A stretch of DNA of 64,000 nucleotides, from NCBI RefSeq assembly GCF_011927835.1, contig NZ_JAATJH010000001.1:1255104-1319103 (forward strand). Reading direction: 5' to 3'. The notes below the pieces were generated by a model that saw only the letters and a list, made by a program, of their open reading frames with translations, did not search any database and had not been told where the DNA came from. Shown in pieces: positions 34,501 to 44,124 of this stretch (position 1 is its first letter; each line of letters begins with the position of its first letter). The DNA comes from Neolewinella antarctica. Lineage in GTDB: Bacteria; Bacteroidota; Bacteroidia; Chitinophagales; Saprospiraceae. Both the position numbers and the translations under genes were made by a program.

Positions 34501-37500
34501 GTCTCAACGAAGCTCGTGTCCTGCGTGATGAAGTAAGTACCCTGGTCCGTAACGAAATCACTTGCTTCACACAGTAGATTTTCGGAAGTTATCTCTCTGT
34601 ACCCCCCAACGGTGATGTTGTGCGTATGAATGCTGTCACAGCCACTGGGCAACGAGTACACCTCCGTAAAGCTCGTATCCTGGGTGATGTAGTAGGATTC
34701 CTGGCCCGTAACGAATAATTCCGGTTGGCAAAGGTTTTCCGTCGACTCTTTCACCCGGAGGCCACCGACGGTCACGAAGTAAGTATGAATACTGTCACAG
34801 CCATCGGCTAAGATGTACACTTCCGTTACGCTGGTGTCCTGCGTAATGTAGTAATCACGCGCGTCAATCGTGAACGGTCCCGGCTCACAGAGATTATCCG
34901 TGGACTGCCTGACGACCCGTCCGCTCACGGTTACGGTATGAAACTGCACGCTATCACAGCCGTTGGCCGCCACGTAAGTTTCGGTAAAGCTAGTGTCCTG
35001 CGTAATGAAGTAACTCAGCTCGTTCGGTTCGAATGGCCCGGGCTCGCAGAGATTTATGGGTGGTAAGGTCACTTCAACGCGGCCAATGGTGACCAGGTAG
35101 GTATGCACACTATCGCAGGAGTTAGCCAGGGTATAAGTCTCCGTAAAGCTCGTGTCCTGCGTAATAAAGTAAGTACCCTGGTCGGTAATGAAATCACTTG
35201 CTTCGCACAGTAGCTCTTCGGATGCTATCGCTCTGAATCCCCCGACAGTGACGTTGTGCGTGTGTATGCTATCGCAGCCACTGGGCAATGGATATACCTC
35301 CGTGAAGCTCGTATCCTGCGTAATGTAGTAGGACCCCTGGTCCGTAACGAATACTTCCGGTTGGCAAAGGTTGTCCGTTGACTGTTGAATCCGGAGGCCA
35401 CCGACGGTTACGAAGTAGGTATGGATGCTATCACAACCGTTGGGTAGGAGGTAAACTTCCGTGATGCTGGTATCCTGCGTAACGTAGTAATCGCGCGCAT
35501 CAACCGCGTACTGCCCCGGTTCGCAGAGGTTATCCGTAGTCTGCTTGACGACGCGCCCACCGACGGTTACGTTATGAATCAACACACTATCGCAGCCATT
35601 AGCCGCTTGGTACGTCTCCGTGAAACTGGTATCCTGCGTAATGTAGTAGCTGCGCTCGTTCGGTGTGTACGTCTGCGGTTCGCAAAGATTTTTGGCGGGT
35701 TGTACCTCTTCGACGTAACCGATGGTAATCACGTAGGTATGGACGCTGTCGCAGGTGCTGGCTAATACGTAAGTCTCTACGAAGCTGGTATCCTGCGTAA
35801 CGTAGTAGCGGCCCTGGTCGGTAACGAAACTACTCGCCTCACACAATAGCGTTTCGGATTGTACCGACCTGAAGCCACCGACGGTAATATTGTAGGTGTG
35901 GATACTGTCACAACCGCCCTCGATCGGATATACTTCCTTGAAACTCGTATCCTGCGTGATGAAGTAGGGGCCCTGGTCCGTCACGTACAATTCTGGCTGG
36001 CAGAGGTTTTCCTTTGAATCCGTTAGTTTAAGGCCACCAACCGTAATGTTATAAGTCTGTACGCTATCGCAACCGTTAGCGGCTACTAAAGTCTCGTCAA
36101 AGACCGTATCCTGCGTAATAAAGTAGGTGAGCCCGTTCGGCATAAAATCAGCGGGCTCGCAAAGATTTTGGAAAGTTTGTCCTTCCTCCGCCCCGACGGT
36201 CACTACGTAGGTTTGCAAGCTGTCACAACCATTTGCCGCTACGTAAGTCTCGGAAAAGATCGTATCCTTGGTAATGAAGTAGGTAAGTTGGTCCGACGTA
36301 TACTCCCCCGGCTCGCAAAGATGATCGGATGACTGCTCCGACTTGAAGCCACCGACGGTAACGAGATAAGTATGAATGCTATCACAGCCGCTGGCAAGTA
36401 GGTAAGTCTCCGTGAAGCTGGTATCCTGCGTAATGAAATAGAGATCTTGGTCCGTCAGAAAAAATTCCGGCTGGCACAGTTCGGGTGTTGACTGCACTAT
36501 TTGTAGTCCGCCAACGGCAACGACGTAGGTTCGCACACTATCACAGCCGTTGGCCGCTTCGTAAGTCTCTGAGAAGCTCGTATCCTGCGTGATGAAGTAG
36601 GTGGCCTGATCGGTAGTGTACGATTCGGGCTCGCAGAGTTTGTCGGATAACGGTACTATGATGGGCGCGTTGATGGTTACGTTGTAGGTTTGAATACTGT
36701 CACAACCTCTGGTCGTCAGGTAAGCCTCGGTGAAGCTTGTGTCCTGCGTAATGAAGTAATCGCGCTGATTCGTCGAGTAAACTTCCGCTTCGCAGAGTTT
36801 AGCGGAAGTCTGCTCCTTCTTTACCCCACCAACGGTTACTACGTAGGTGTGTACGCTGTCGCAGCCGTTGGCCGCCACGTAAGTTTCCGTAAAGCTCGTG
36901 TCCTGCGTGATGAAGTAATTCTGCGCAGCCGGCATAAAATTTCTCGGGTCACAAAGATTGTTTAGGCTTTGGCCCACCTCACCACCAACGGTGACCACGT
37001 AAGCCAGCACACTATCGCAACCGTTAGCCGCTACGTAGGTCTCCGAAAAGCTGGTGTCCTGCGTGATGAAGTAAACGTCCTGCGCCGTGATAAAATCGCC
37101 TGGCTCACAAAGATTCTCGAGTGGCTGCTCCGTATCGAAGCCCCCCACGGTAACGGTATAATTATGGATACTATCGCAGCCGTTGGGCAACGCATAGGTT
37201 TCACTAAAAATCGTATCCTGGGTGATAAAATACGCATCCTGGTCCGTCGTGAATACGTCCGGTTCACAGAGGTTATCCAACGTTTTTACCGATCGAAAAC
37301 CACCAACGGTTACCGTGTAGGTGCTTACGGATTCAACACAGCCGTCGTCCGCCACGTAGGTCTGCGAAATGATGGTATCCTGGGTAATGTAGAAGGTATC
37401 GCGGTCCGTCATGAATTCCCCGGGTTCGCACAGATTCTCCCCGAACGAATCTTGCCGGGGCAGCAGGGCCGTAACGTTGTAGGTGTGAAAGCTATCACAG

Positions 37501-38336
37501 TTATTTGCGGCCAGGAAACGTTGCTTAATGATGGTGTCCTGGGTAATTACGTAGGTTTCGCTTTCGGTAATAAACGTTTGGAATTGACACACGTCATAAA
37601 AACTTTCCTCGCTCGGCACGTCCAGCAACACGATGAGAAACACGCGCACGCTATCTCCCCCGTCAGCGGAGAAGAAGGTTTCGCGCACGGTCGTGTCCTG
37701 GGTGATGTAGTAAATATCCTGACCAGTGTCGAACGGGCTCGGCCCGCACACGGTTTCTTCGGTTGCTTTAACGACGATGGAAGGCTCAAAAATTTGGTAC
37801 ACCACGGTGCTATCACAGCCGTTCGCGGCCACGTAGAATTCTTTGATCCTCGTATTGCCAAAGATGAAATACGTTCCCTGTTCGGTAGTAAAAGTACTTT
37901 CCCGGTAGTTACGGATGACGAGTGAATCCGCTACGTTGGGTAGTACCTGAACCCGGTAAATTTGCGTACTGTCCAGGCCGGCGGCGGTGACGTACGTCTC
38001 TTCGATCACCGTGTCCTGAGTGATGTAGTAGGTACCTCCGTCACCAGCGGTGTAATTGCCCGGTCCACACCGCCCATCCTCAATGTCTGCACCCGCGTCC
38101 GCGCCCAAAATTGGAGTGACGCCGCCGGTACCGCCCAGGTCACCCAAGCCAATGCTACGCCGTAACCGTGTCGTAGCGGTTGATTTTCCGGCGCGATTAC
38201 CGGTGTTTCCACCACGCATATTTACCCAGTGATCAGCGGCGGCACCCCACTGCCCGGGGTCGCCTCCCCAGTCGTAAGGGTTAGCGGAGAGAGAGGAGAG
38301 AGAAACGAACAGTAACGAGAGGATCCAATACTTCAT
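31521..38336 (-). CDS. giant secreted repeat protein with gliding-type (CHU_C) C-terminal domain
   Basis: From ATG 38334-38336 the product has 2271 aa with a signal peptide (MKYWILSLLFVSLSSLSA). Residues about 85-1885 are 34 tandem units of about 53 aa, each with Asn-Leu-Cys-Glu-Pro at the start, ITQDTSF in the middle and CDS followed by a YxVTVGG strand: two cysteines per unit, so one possible disulfide each. Later parts are Ig-like with Asp-Gly loops. The end (FLPNAFSPNGDGINDVLTVY, then IYDRWGGLVFE, then GWDG and a final RVYLIR) is the CHU_C/gliding-associated domain, a type B signal for type IX secretion. It is probably a surface adhesin. Repeat copy 9 lies before the first unit. Confidence 0.92.
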   Translation of the reverse strand: MKYWILSLLFVSLSSLSANPYDWGGDPGQWGAAADHWVNMRGGNTGNRAGKSTATTRLRRSIGLGDLGGTGGVTPILGADAGADIEDGRCGPGNYTAGDGGTYYITQDTVIEETYVTAAGLDSTQIYRVQVLPNVADSLVIRNYRESTFTTEQGTYFIFGNTRIKEFYVAANGCDSTVVYQIFEPSIVVKATEETVCGPSPFDTGQDIYYITQDTTVRETFFSADGGDSVRVFLIVLLDVPSEESFYDVCQFQTFITESETYVITQDTIIKQRFLAANNCDSFHTYNVTALLPRQDSFGENLCEPGEFMTDRDTFYITQDTIISQTYVADDGCVESVSTYTVTVGGFRSVKTLDNLCEPDVFTTDQDAYFITQDTIFSETYALPNGCDSIHNYTVTVGGFDTEQPLENLCEPGDFITAQDVYFITQDTSFSETYVAANGCDSVLAYVVTVGGEVGQSLNNLCDPRNFMPAAQNYFITQDTSFTETYVAANGCDSVHTYVVTVGGVKKEQTSAKLCEAEVYSTNQRDYFITQDTSFTEAYLTTRGCDSIQTYNVTINAPIIVPLSDKLCEPESYTTDQATYFITQDTSFSETYEAANGCDSVRTYVVAVGGLQIVQSTPELCQPEFFLTDQDLYFITQDTSFTETYLLASGCDSIHTYLVTVGGFKSEQSSDHLCEPGEYTSDQLTYFITKDTIFSETYVAANGCDSLQTYVVTVGAEEGQTFQNLCEPADFMPNGLTYFITQDTVFDETLVAANGCDSVQTYNITVGGLKLTDSKENLCQPELYVTDQGPYFITQDTSFKEVYPIEGGCDSIHTYNITVGGFRSVQSETLLCEASSFVTDQGRYYVTQDTSFVETYVLASTCDSVHTYVITIGYVEEVQPAKNLCEPQTYTPNERSYYITQDTSFTETYQAANGCDSVLIHNVTVGGRVVKQTTDNLCEPGQYAVDARDYYVTQDTSITEVYLLPNGCDSIHTYFVTVGGLRIQQSTDNLCQPEVFVTDQGSYYITQDTSFTEVYPLPSGCDSIHTHNVTVGGFRAIASEELLCEASDFITDQGTYFITQDTSFTETYTLANSCDSVHTYLVTIGRVEVTLPPINLCEPGPFEPNELSYFITQDTSFTETYVAANGCDSVQFHTVTVSGRVVRQSTDNLCEPGPFTIDARDYYITQDTSVTEVYILADGCDSIHTYFVTVGGLRVKESTENLCQPELFVTGQESYYITQDTSFTEVYSLPSGCDSIHTHNITVGGYREITSENLLCEASDFVTDQGTYFITQDTSFVETYTLANSCDSVHTYVVTIGRVEVALPPENLCEPGTFEPNERSYYITQDTSFTETYQAANGCDSVLTYRVTVSGPVADETSENLCQPGVYTVDQRDYFITQDTSFAIIYSLANGCDSTHTYVVTVGGLKLEESGQNLCQPESFVTDQATYYITQDTSFTEVYSLVNSCDSIHTYNITVGGFRMITSEQLLCEASSFVTDQDAYYITQDTSFTETYTLANSCDSVHTYVVTIGSIAVALPPENLCEPGLFEPNERSYYITQDTIFTETYQAANGCDSVLTYRVTVSGPVADQSSENLCQPGVYAVNQQDYYITQDTSLTVIYPLANGCDSTHTYVVTVGGLKQEKTRQNLCQPELYVTDQDSYFITQDTSFKETYLLPSGCDSIQTYNITVGGFRMVQSSPLLCEASNFSTDQDDYYITQDTSFTETYTLANSCDSVHTYFVTIGRIEIALPPQNLCEPGAYQPNSLSYYITQDTSFTETYQAANGCDSVLTYRVTVTAPITGQSSANLCEPGSYRPNDRSYFITQDTVFSETLVSAVGCDSVQTYTVTVTPVVQVAVNLCAPGPFLTDQQYYQINRDTQFTERYVRPGQCDSLVDYTASLADNPRAIAAIVLDSVDCGVPNSGGIQVTGVARTSGAILTLDGRRIGFGENVTGLDVGTFELQITYPSGCVETRLVNLTQSEALIRTIIPVNNYGPLAITLDGRDLIVERDTTINEEFVNDAGCPAVRVYQINIIAIPDLTLLLDYTDLSCFGMSDGTLNITQDGTFTKATCNGLPFTTDSLLTDLPAGDYEVRLYYGEAPNEILGAQSTVKISEPDVLAPNLTQRLFATPIGEWTTIPTKGTGGTGEYKYLFWTADTLAVVNCLDCPIMELRPEVNNMAGVVMTDENGCTASDSTMVNVFIERKSFLPNAFSPNGDGINDVLTVYNGTRRGALESLQIYDRWGGLVFEAEPGEEVQTIGWDGGDYPVGDYVVRFSIRWQDDEVTTDAGRVYLIR
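32690..38073 (-). repeat. coding tandem array, 34 units of about 159 bp
   Basis: Units carry the conserved triplets for ITQDT and CDS. Units 15-33 (counted from the N-terminus) repeat in blocks of four with starts LLCEA, NLCEP, NLCEP/NLCQP, NLCQP, a higher-order period of about 636 bp. The first four and last two units are most diverged. Synonymous codons vary between units. Confidence 0.9.
38089..38104 (-). repeat. dispersed 16-bp GC repeat, copy 9 (in giant repeat protein)
   Basis: The minus strand reads GCGCGGACGCGGGTGC, exact consensus, in frame as GADAGA just before the first 53-residue unit. Confidence 0.8.
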
Positions 38337-38705
38337 AAAGCAGACAGAAAGGCGCGGACGTAAAAAGGAGGCCAATCCGGGGTAAGCGGATTAAGCTAAC
38401 TCGTGGCTACGCGTTGCCTAGTAAATGGATGAGAGAATAAATTTCAAATGAGAGAACGCTAAAAAAAACATGGCTAAAAAAAACCCCGAGGGCTTCTAGC
38501 AATATGCGTAAAGATAGTTTAATATGTACGTAGTCTATGTCTCCTGGCCGATATGCTTGGCGGTCGGCCGCTGCGTTTACCCGCGAACGTGCCCTGACTG
38601 GGTCACGCGTCTCTTTCTATGAGGCCACCCAGTGCGCCTGATCTTGAGGCGGCAAAAGACGGGTGCCACCCTGAACTCACTCGGTACCGGTAAGCACTAA
38701 CCAAG

Positions 38706-38858
38706 TAACTGATGTTACGTAGATTTTTAGACACGAAAGCACAGAAAAGCTCTTTTCAGCTACGCTGAAGCACCTTTCACCCACGCTTTTGTGGTGCTGT
38801 GTTTTGCTTCGCGGTACTCCGTACTATGTGGAAAGAGCTAGTTGCTTAAGGTTAGTTG
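38706..38858. repeat. long-hairpin element (GCCACA family)
   Basis: It begins TAACTGATGTTACGTAGATTT and ends GTTGCTTAAGGTTAGTT, matching the ends of the elements at 57702 and 63066. The right arm includes the segment TGTTTTGCTTCGCGGTACT, shared with the copy at 63499. It lies in the 560-bp gap 38337-38896, which otherwise holds only a TATCTTTA promoter-like box (minus strand, 38509-38516) about 170 bp before the giant gene. Confidence 0.85.
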
Positions 38859-38896
38859 GCAGGTCATTGACAGCTATCACCCCGCCGTGCCCCGGG

Positions 38897-40558
38897 CTAC
38901 CTCACTACGAAACTTCTCACCCGGCGCCCGATCTTCAAAAAATATATCCCACTTGCCAGATTACTCACGTCGATCTCGGTGCGACCACGAACCGGTCCGC
39001 TAGATAACCGCTGGCCCCACGTGGAATACAGCTCGTAGTCACCTCGGTACACAACCGCGGGAATCACCGTCAGCATCTCCGTAGCCGGGTTAGGAAAAAA
39101 GCGGAAGTCCGTGGCGGCGGACTCGGCAGGCATTTCGATTGACGTAGCAAAATCGCACAGTGCCCCATCCAGGTAAGCCAACCGGTCGTCGATCCACCGG
39201 TAGGTATAGTCGATGCGACTATCGGAATCGTCCACCGTGCCCGGCCACCGGAGCGCTTCACGGGTCAGTGCGTTGTTGCTCCGTAAGTTATCTAACGCGC
39301 TAACGAAACGGGCCTTGATGTTGTCCGCTGAGTAAAGTCCGGCGCGTAGGGTCTCGTACCGCAGGCAAAGTTCGTCGGAAAAGCCATCCGGGTCCTGTTG
39401 CAGTAATCGCCAGAAAAGACCGTTGGTGTGGAGGTTGGTGGTTGGGATGCTGTCCAAAAATCTCGGTTGGTTACCAAAAGTCCAGTCGAGGTCCCAGGGA
39501 ACGAAGAAGTAGGGTTCGTCAGCAGCGTAGCGAGCGGTGTAGACATTGCGGGCGGTGTTGTCCCAACCACCGATCACGTTGATAAAAATCAGGTAGTCAA
39601 GTGCATTCTCCCGGTTTATCCGTTGGGAAATTCCCGTCCGGAACGCGTCTTCTTCGGATTCCGATACGAAGCTCCGAAACGCCGCTAGCCCGTCCCAGCT
39701 AATGGTATCCCGGGGCTCGGGGTATTTCTGTTCGTACCCTGACCACGAGCGGCTCGTACTACTGGGCGTCGGGGCGGCTCCGGAAAAAAGAGTCCCCGGG
39801 GCGGAGAGTACACCCTTAAACAGTTCGCCTCTGATTTCGCCACCCTTTAGTTTTTTTAGCTTAAGCAACTTCCGATCTACTTGCTCACCGAGCATGTGTA
39901 CACCCTGGTAACGGCCATTGAGGAACGCCTCGACGTGCACGACGTCGGCACCCACGCGCGCCGCTGGTTCCCGGTCACCGTAGTAGGGCGTAGCCTGGTC
40001 GAGCCAGAGTTGTCTACTCACTAAAGAGTTCACACGCAGTGGTTCGTTAAATAGGGCGTCCAGCACCCAGTCGTCGTCCCGTCGAAGTTGCCCAAAGCGA
40101 ACGTCCTCGTCAAACTCAAAGTCCAGGTTCTTTTTGCGGAAGCCCTGGGAAAATGCCCCCCGGTATTCTACTCCACCCCGCAGGTTGAGGTTCCGCCCGT
40201 CTTCGCTGTAGGTAACCCGCACCGGCACTTTGGGCTCGTTAACTATCCTACCCTGGCTCACTACGCACAAAAGGGGAAGCCGCGTGAAGTGAAGCTCGTA
40301 AGGGATATCCGACGCAGCTACTACGTAACGCTCATCGTAGCGCGGCTCGGTCAACGTTACACTCGTCAAAAAAACGCGCCCGTCCACCCGCACTGAGGAG
40401 AACTCCCCAACGGTATCTAAGTCAGCCCGTACTAAGATCATTTTCAGCACGTCATCCACCCCGTACTGCCCGGGGCGGGGCTTAAGTTCCTGGCAGTGGA
40501 GCGACCCGGTGGTCAATGGCACCACAAATAGTAGCGCACTGAAGATGAAATAATTCAT
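38897..40558 (-). CDS. secreted CotH-like kinase with type A T9SS sorting domain
   Basis: The 553-aa product has a signal peptide (1-22). The central part is a CotH kinase domain: GVEYRGAFSQGFRKKNLDFEF with the ATP-binding strand, NGRYQGVHMLGEQVDRKLLK, and the catalytic stretch NALDYLIFINVIGGWDNTARN followed by the metal-binding FVPWDLDWTFG. CotH kinases phosphorylate spore-coat or surface proteins. The last 80 residues (FRFFPNPATEMLTV, ELYSTWGQRL, NLASGIYFLKIG) are a type A C-terminal domain that directs type IX secretion and cell-surface attachment. It follows the giant repeat gene region and may act outside the cell. Confidence 0.9.
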   Translation of the reverse strand: MNYFIFSALLFVVPLTTGSLHCQELKPRPGQYGVDDVLKMILVRADLDTVGEFSSVRVDGRVFLTSVTLTEPRYDERYVVAASDIPYELHFTRLPLLCVVSQGRIVNEPKVPVRVTYSEDGRNLNLRGGVEYRGAFSQGFRKKNLDFEFDEDVRFGQLRRDDDWVLDALFNEPLRVNSLVSRQLWLDQATPYYGDREPAARVGADVVHVEAFLNGRYQGVHMLGEQVDRKLLKLKKLKGGEIRGELFKGVLSAPGTLFSGAAPTPSSTSRSWSGYEQKYPEPRDTISWDGLAAFRSFVSESEEDAFRTGISQRINRENALDYLIFINVIGGWDNTARNVYTARYAADEPYFFVPWDLDWTFGNQPRFLDSIPTTNLHTNGLFWRLLQQDPDGFSDELCLRYETLRAGLYSADNIKARFVSALDNLRSNNALTREALRWPGTVDDSDSRIDYTYRWIDDRLAYLDGALCDFATSIEMPAESAATDFRFFPNPATEMLTVIPAVVYRGDYELYSTWGQRLSSGPVRGRTEIDVSNLASGIYFLKIGRRVRSFVVR

Positions 40559-40641
40559 GTAAGACAGGCTTTTAATGGCCTTCCGGTAACGCTCGAAAGC
40601 AGAAATTTGAACGCCCTTATTTTAGCTGCATCCATTCGTGG

Positions 40642-41067
40642 CTACGGGATGCCTCTGATCTGAAAGGTAGCGCAATCACCGAGCGCGACGATGCCGTCGA
40701 CCGGGACGGCGTTGAGTGGTGCGCGGGTGGATGGGTCGAATAACTCGGATAGATCATTGGCCACGTCGGCGTCCGACGGGCTGGCGTTGGGGTAGCTCAT
40801 TACCCGGTAGTGGGATTCGGGGGAAGCACCCAGCGGTTCGGTCAGCGTCAGTTGGCCCGCCCGGCCGGGGGTGAGGCTAGCGGTTCGGGTAAATGTTTCG
40901 GTGACCGTACCGCGGACCTGTAACTGATAATAGCGATCCTCCGCGGCACTGACGGTAATCTGGACGCAACCCTCTGGGCCGACGGTGTAGTTCTGGATCG
41001 GGGTGCCCTGAGCAGCCACCACGGCCTGCAATAAGAGAAGTATAAAGAAGGAGTGGCGGTAGCGCAT
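40642..41067 (-). CDS. small secreted protein of unknown function
   Basis: ATG 41065-41067 gives 141 aa with a signal peptide (MRYRHSFFILLLLQAVVAAQ). The mature part has short beta strands (IQNYTVGPEGCVQITVSAA, YYQLQVRGTVTETF) and a Cys near each end that may pair. A TACCTTCA promoter-like box lies 27 bp upstream on the same strand. It resembles secreted proteins that report a value with an uncertainty or error string in name only; I do not recognise a family. Confidence 0.6.
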   Translation of the reverse strand: MRYRHSFFILLLLQAVVAAQGTPIQNYTVGPEGCVQITVSAAEDRYYQLQVRGTVTETFTRTASLTPGRAGQLTLTEPLGASPESHYRVMSYPNASPSDADVANDLSELFDPSTRAPLNAVPVDGIVALGDCATFQIRGIP

Positions 41068-41280
41068 CGGTGGGCGGGGATTAGTCCTAAAGTGAAGGTA
41101 GTACCCACGTACGCGCCATTTTGTTGGGGCGCGGACGTCCCGATTAAATACGGGACTAACTAACGCGCCGCAGTGCAAGGTTTACCAATGAAAGCGGCGG
41201 GCTCGAGATCATGGGTCTTTTACGATGACCTTATACTATAATAATTCAGTAAGTGTTTGATGGTAAAATTTGGGATAGCC

Positions 41281-41292
41281 TGATAATTATCA
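41281..41292. promoter_or_regulatory. Fnr/FixK-type palindrome upstream of fixI
   Basis: TGATAATTATCA, perfect TGAT-N4-ATCA, 77 bp before the fixI start. A second AT-rich palindrome ATGATCAT lies at 41309-41316. Confidence 0.75.
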
Positions 41293-41369
41293 TCTCACGG
41301 AGAGGTTATGATCATCGCTAAAAACGCCTAATCACCAAACCTTTGCACCTGGCCTTCTAATCTCAGCCC

Positions 41370-43773
41370 GTGCAAATCCAAGCCGCTACCATCGTTGAAT
41401 GCACCCACTGCGGGGAAACCTGTACCGACGAAACGATCCTCCAGCCGGGCGCGTCGTTTTGCTGCGGCGGCTGTCAGGTGGTTTATAACATCCTCGCCGA
41501 CGGCGGCTTGCTGGACTTCTACGCCCTGGAACAAACCGACCGGCACGTATTAGCGGTAGACACGGCGGATTATGCCTGGCTGGACGTCCCGAAACTTACC
41601 GACCGGCTAATCAACTTCCGCGCCGAGGGCCGCCGCCACGTCGAGCTGGAATTACCCGCCATCCACTGCGCTTCCTGCGTGTGGTTGCTGGAGCGCCTAC
41701 CAAAACTTACACCGGGTGTAATTGGCTGCCGGGTCGACTTTCCACACCGTAAAGCGAGCATCGTTTACAATCCCGACCAGACCGGCCTGCGGGAGGTAGC
41801 CACTACCCTATCCCGCATTGGCTACCCACCGATTTTCAGAAATACCACGGAGGAAACAGCTATCGTGGATCGTAGTCTGATCTACCGAATCGGAGTAGCC
41901 GGCTTCTTTTTCGGTAACATCATGTTGCTGAGTTTCCCCGAGTATTTTGGCTGGGGCGTCCCGATCCCGATCCCGATAGCTATCGGGATCGGGATCGGGA
42001 CGGATGCGTGGTCGATGGGGGAAGCAGTTAGTTACCTAATACTAGCGATGAGTCTCCCGGTCCTGTTCTATTCCGGGCGATCCTACCTGAAAGCCGGGTA
42101 CTACGCGATCACCGCCGGGGAGGTTACCATCGACGTACCAATCGCTATCGGGATGCTGGCCTTATTCGGGCGGTCAGCCTACGAGATTCTTTCGGGCACG
42201 GGTGCGGGTTACGTCGATAGCCTGGCGGGCCTGATCTTTTTCCTGCTCATCGGTCGCTGGTTTCAGTCCTTTACTTTCAGTCGGCTCAACTTCTCGCGGG
42301 ATCATCGCGATTATTTTCCCGTATCCGCCTACCGGATTAACGACCGAAGCGAACCGACCCCGGTCGCTAGCGAAGATTTATCGGCAGATGACGTAATCCT
42401 AGTCCGATCGGGCAGCTTGATCGCAGCCGACGGTATCCTACTGAACGACAATTCCCCGGCCATCGACTACAGCTTCGTCACCGGCGAAGCCGACCCCGTC
42501 CGGATTAATGCCGGCGCCGAAGTATTCGCCGGCGGCCGGGCCACGGACTCCGCGCTGCACATCCGCGTCACCAAACCTGCCAATCACAGTTATTTATTAC
42601 AACTGTGGTTGCGGGATGACGGGGTTGAGAACAGAACGGAGGTCGCGCCGCCGAAACGCTTGGTTCAGGTGTTCACGGCGGTTATCCTGTTGATTGCGGG
42701 CGCGACGTTTTTGTATTGGTACCAACTTGACGTTTCTACTGCTTTTCGAGCGGCGACGGCGGTGCTGATCATCGCTTGCCCCTGCGCCCTGGCCCTGGCC
42801 GCACCCTTTGCTTACGGAACTTTGCAAAGGTTACTGGCTGTAAAAGGCTACTACTTCCGGGGGCCGGGGGCGGTCCGTGACCTGGGTGAGGTGGATACTT
42901 TCGTATTCGATAAAACGGGTACGCTGACGGAGGGAAATGTCGGGGAAGGGTTGCAGTATTTTGGACCGATGTGTAATAAAATCGAGTATGTATTAAAAAG
43001 AATGGCCGGACAATCTCGCCACCCCAAAAGCCAAGCTATCTCGGATGCTTTGAATACGCAAAATTTTACAAAACCCTCCCCCCCGGTGGGTTCCATTACC
43101 GAGCGAACCGGCCGTGGGATTCAGCTAGATCATCAAGGATCGAATTACCGGATTGGAACGGCGGCGTTTTGCGGATTAAACAATACCGAACCGGGTACCT
43201 ACGCATCCGTCGCCGGTGAGGCTTACCTGAAACTCACCAACGAAGAAGTTCGACTGCGCGAGGGAATTGCCACCACCCTGAATGCCTGCGCAAATCAGGG
43301 CGAAACCTGGCTCCTCTCCGGAGATCATGAACCAAACTCAAACTTCTGGTCCGCTCACTTTCACCCCGACCGGCAGTGGTTCGACCAGAATCCTTTCGCC
43401 AAACTTCGCCGGATCGAGCACTTGCGGGATACCGGTAAAAAAGTATTGATGATCGGCGACGGATTAAATGACGCGGGTGCTCTTCGCGCCGCTGCGGTCG
43501 GTATGGCCGTCAATGAATCGGAAGCGCACTTTAATCCCGCCTGCGACGTGATCGTGCGGGCGGATCGTTTAGCGGAGTTGCCTTCGGTGCTTCAGATCGC
43601 GAGGCGGGTGCGTTGGGTTTTATTTTTCACTTACGGGCTGGCCTTCTTATATAATATTATTGGCCTGAGCTATGCCGTGGGGGGGACTTTGAGTCCGGTT
43701 GTTGCGGCTATTTTGATGCCTTTGAGTTCGGTTTCTATTGTGGTGGTGGCTTGTTTGGGGGCTTGGGGGGTTG

Positions 43774-43784
<11 letters not shown>
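41370..43784 (+). CDS. ccoI: copper-exporting P-type ATPase for cbb3 oxidase assembly (FixI/CcoI)
   Basis: The 804-aa P1B ATPase starts at GTG 41370 and should pump copper for maturation of the cbb3 oxidase encoded next to it. Visible parts: an N-terminal Cys cluster (CTHCGETC, FCCGGC), the metal-binding AIHCASC near residue 100, phosphatase TGEADP, the CPC helix (IIACPCALALAAP, near 470), the phosphorylation motif DKTGTLTE near 514 and the hinge GDGLNDAGALRAA. About eight membrane helices are present. Residues 197-211 (PIPIPIAIGIGIG) are encoded by a 46-bp perfect palindrome. The final Arg-Arg and the TAG stop are the start of a TAGGCGG repeat run. Confidence 0.93.
41957..42002. repeat. 46-bp perfect palindrome inside ccoI
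   Basis: Arms of 23 bp meet at TAG|CTA and consist of GATCCC/GGGATC units. It is read in frame as an alternating Pro-Ile then Gly-Ile run in the loop between membrane helices 1 and 2. Smaller relatives are at 2780 and 28278. Confidence 0.92.
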
Positions 43785-43822
<38 letters not shown>

Positions 43823-43938
43823 TGGTGCTTCTTGGAGAGTTGGGATATCCCTTGAAGGTAGTATTGATCGTGCAGCGGGGGACGCAGTTATAGGTCTGGT
43901 TTGGGTCGTATTTTCCTTGCTCTTTTCCCGTTGCCCCC

Positions 43939-43954
43939 GTACCCGCGACCGCGC
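43939..43954 (-). repeat. dispersed 16-bp GC repeat, copy 10
   Basis: GTACCCGCGACCGCGC, one change from the reverse consensus, in the leader region between ccoI and ccoS. Confidence 0.7.
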
Positions 43955-44037
43955 CCATATTTTTCAATTTAATCCAGTACGCGACATCATCGTAGGGGAG
44001 AATCGTGTAGGTACGCCCCTCTCGCTAAGCTCCAAAA

Positions 44038-44049
44038 TGACCAAAATCA
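44038..44049. promoter_or_regulatory. Fnr/FixK-type half-perfect site upstream of ccoS
   Basis: TGACCAAAATCA, one change from TGAT-N4-ATCA, 75 bp before the ccoS ATG. With the ccoI-ccoS gap of 340 bp it suggests a separate promoter for the oxidase operon. Confidence 0.5.
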
Positions 44050-44124
44050 CCTGATCCACTGACGCCCGTCATTCATTGATTTTACCCCCCGCCGGACCTT
44101 GCAACCAACCGAGCCAAGCGCCCC

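Noticed and set aside
36969..37925. A 318-residue plus-strand frame opposite the giant repeat gene
   Set aside because: It mirrors the 53-residue repeat period in antisense and has no signal or domain of its own.
32690..38073. Regular 159-bp spacing that could suggest a CRISPR-like or satellite array
   Set aside because: The array is one open frame with conserved protein motifs in every unit and synonymous changes between units; it is a coding tandem repeat.
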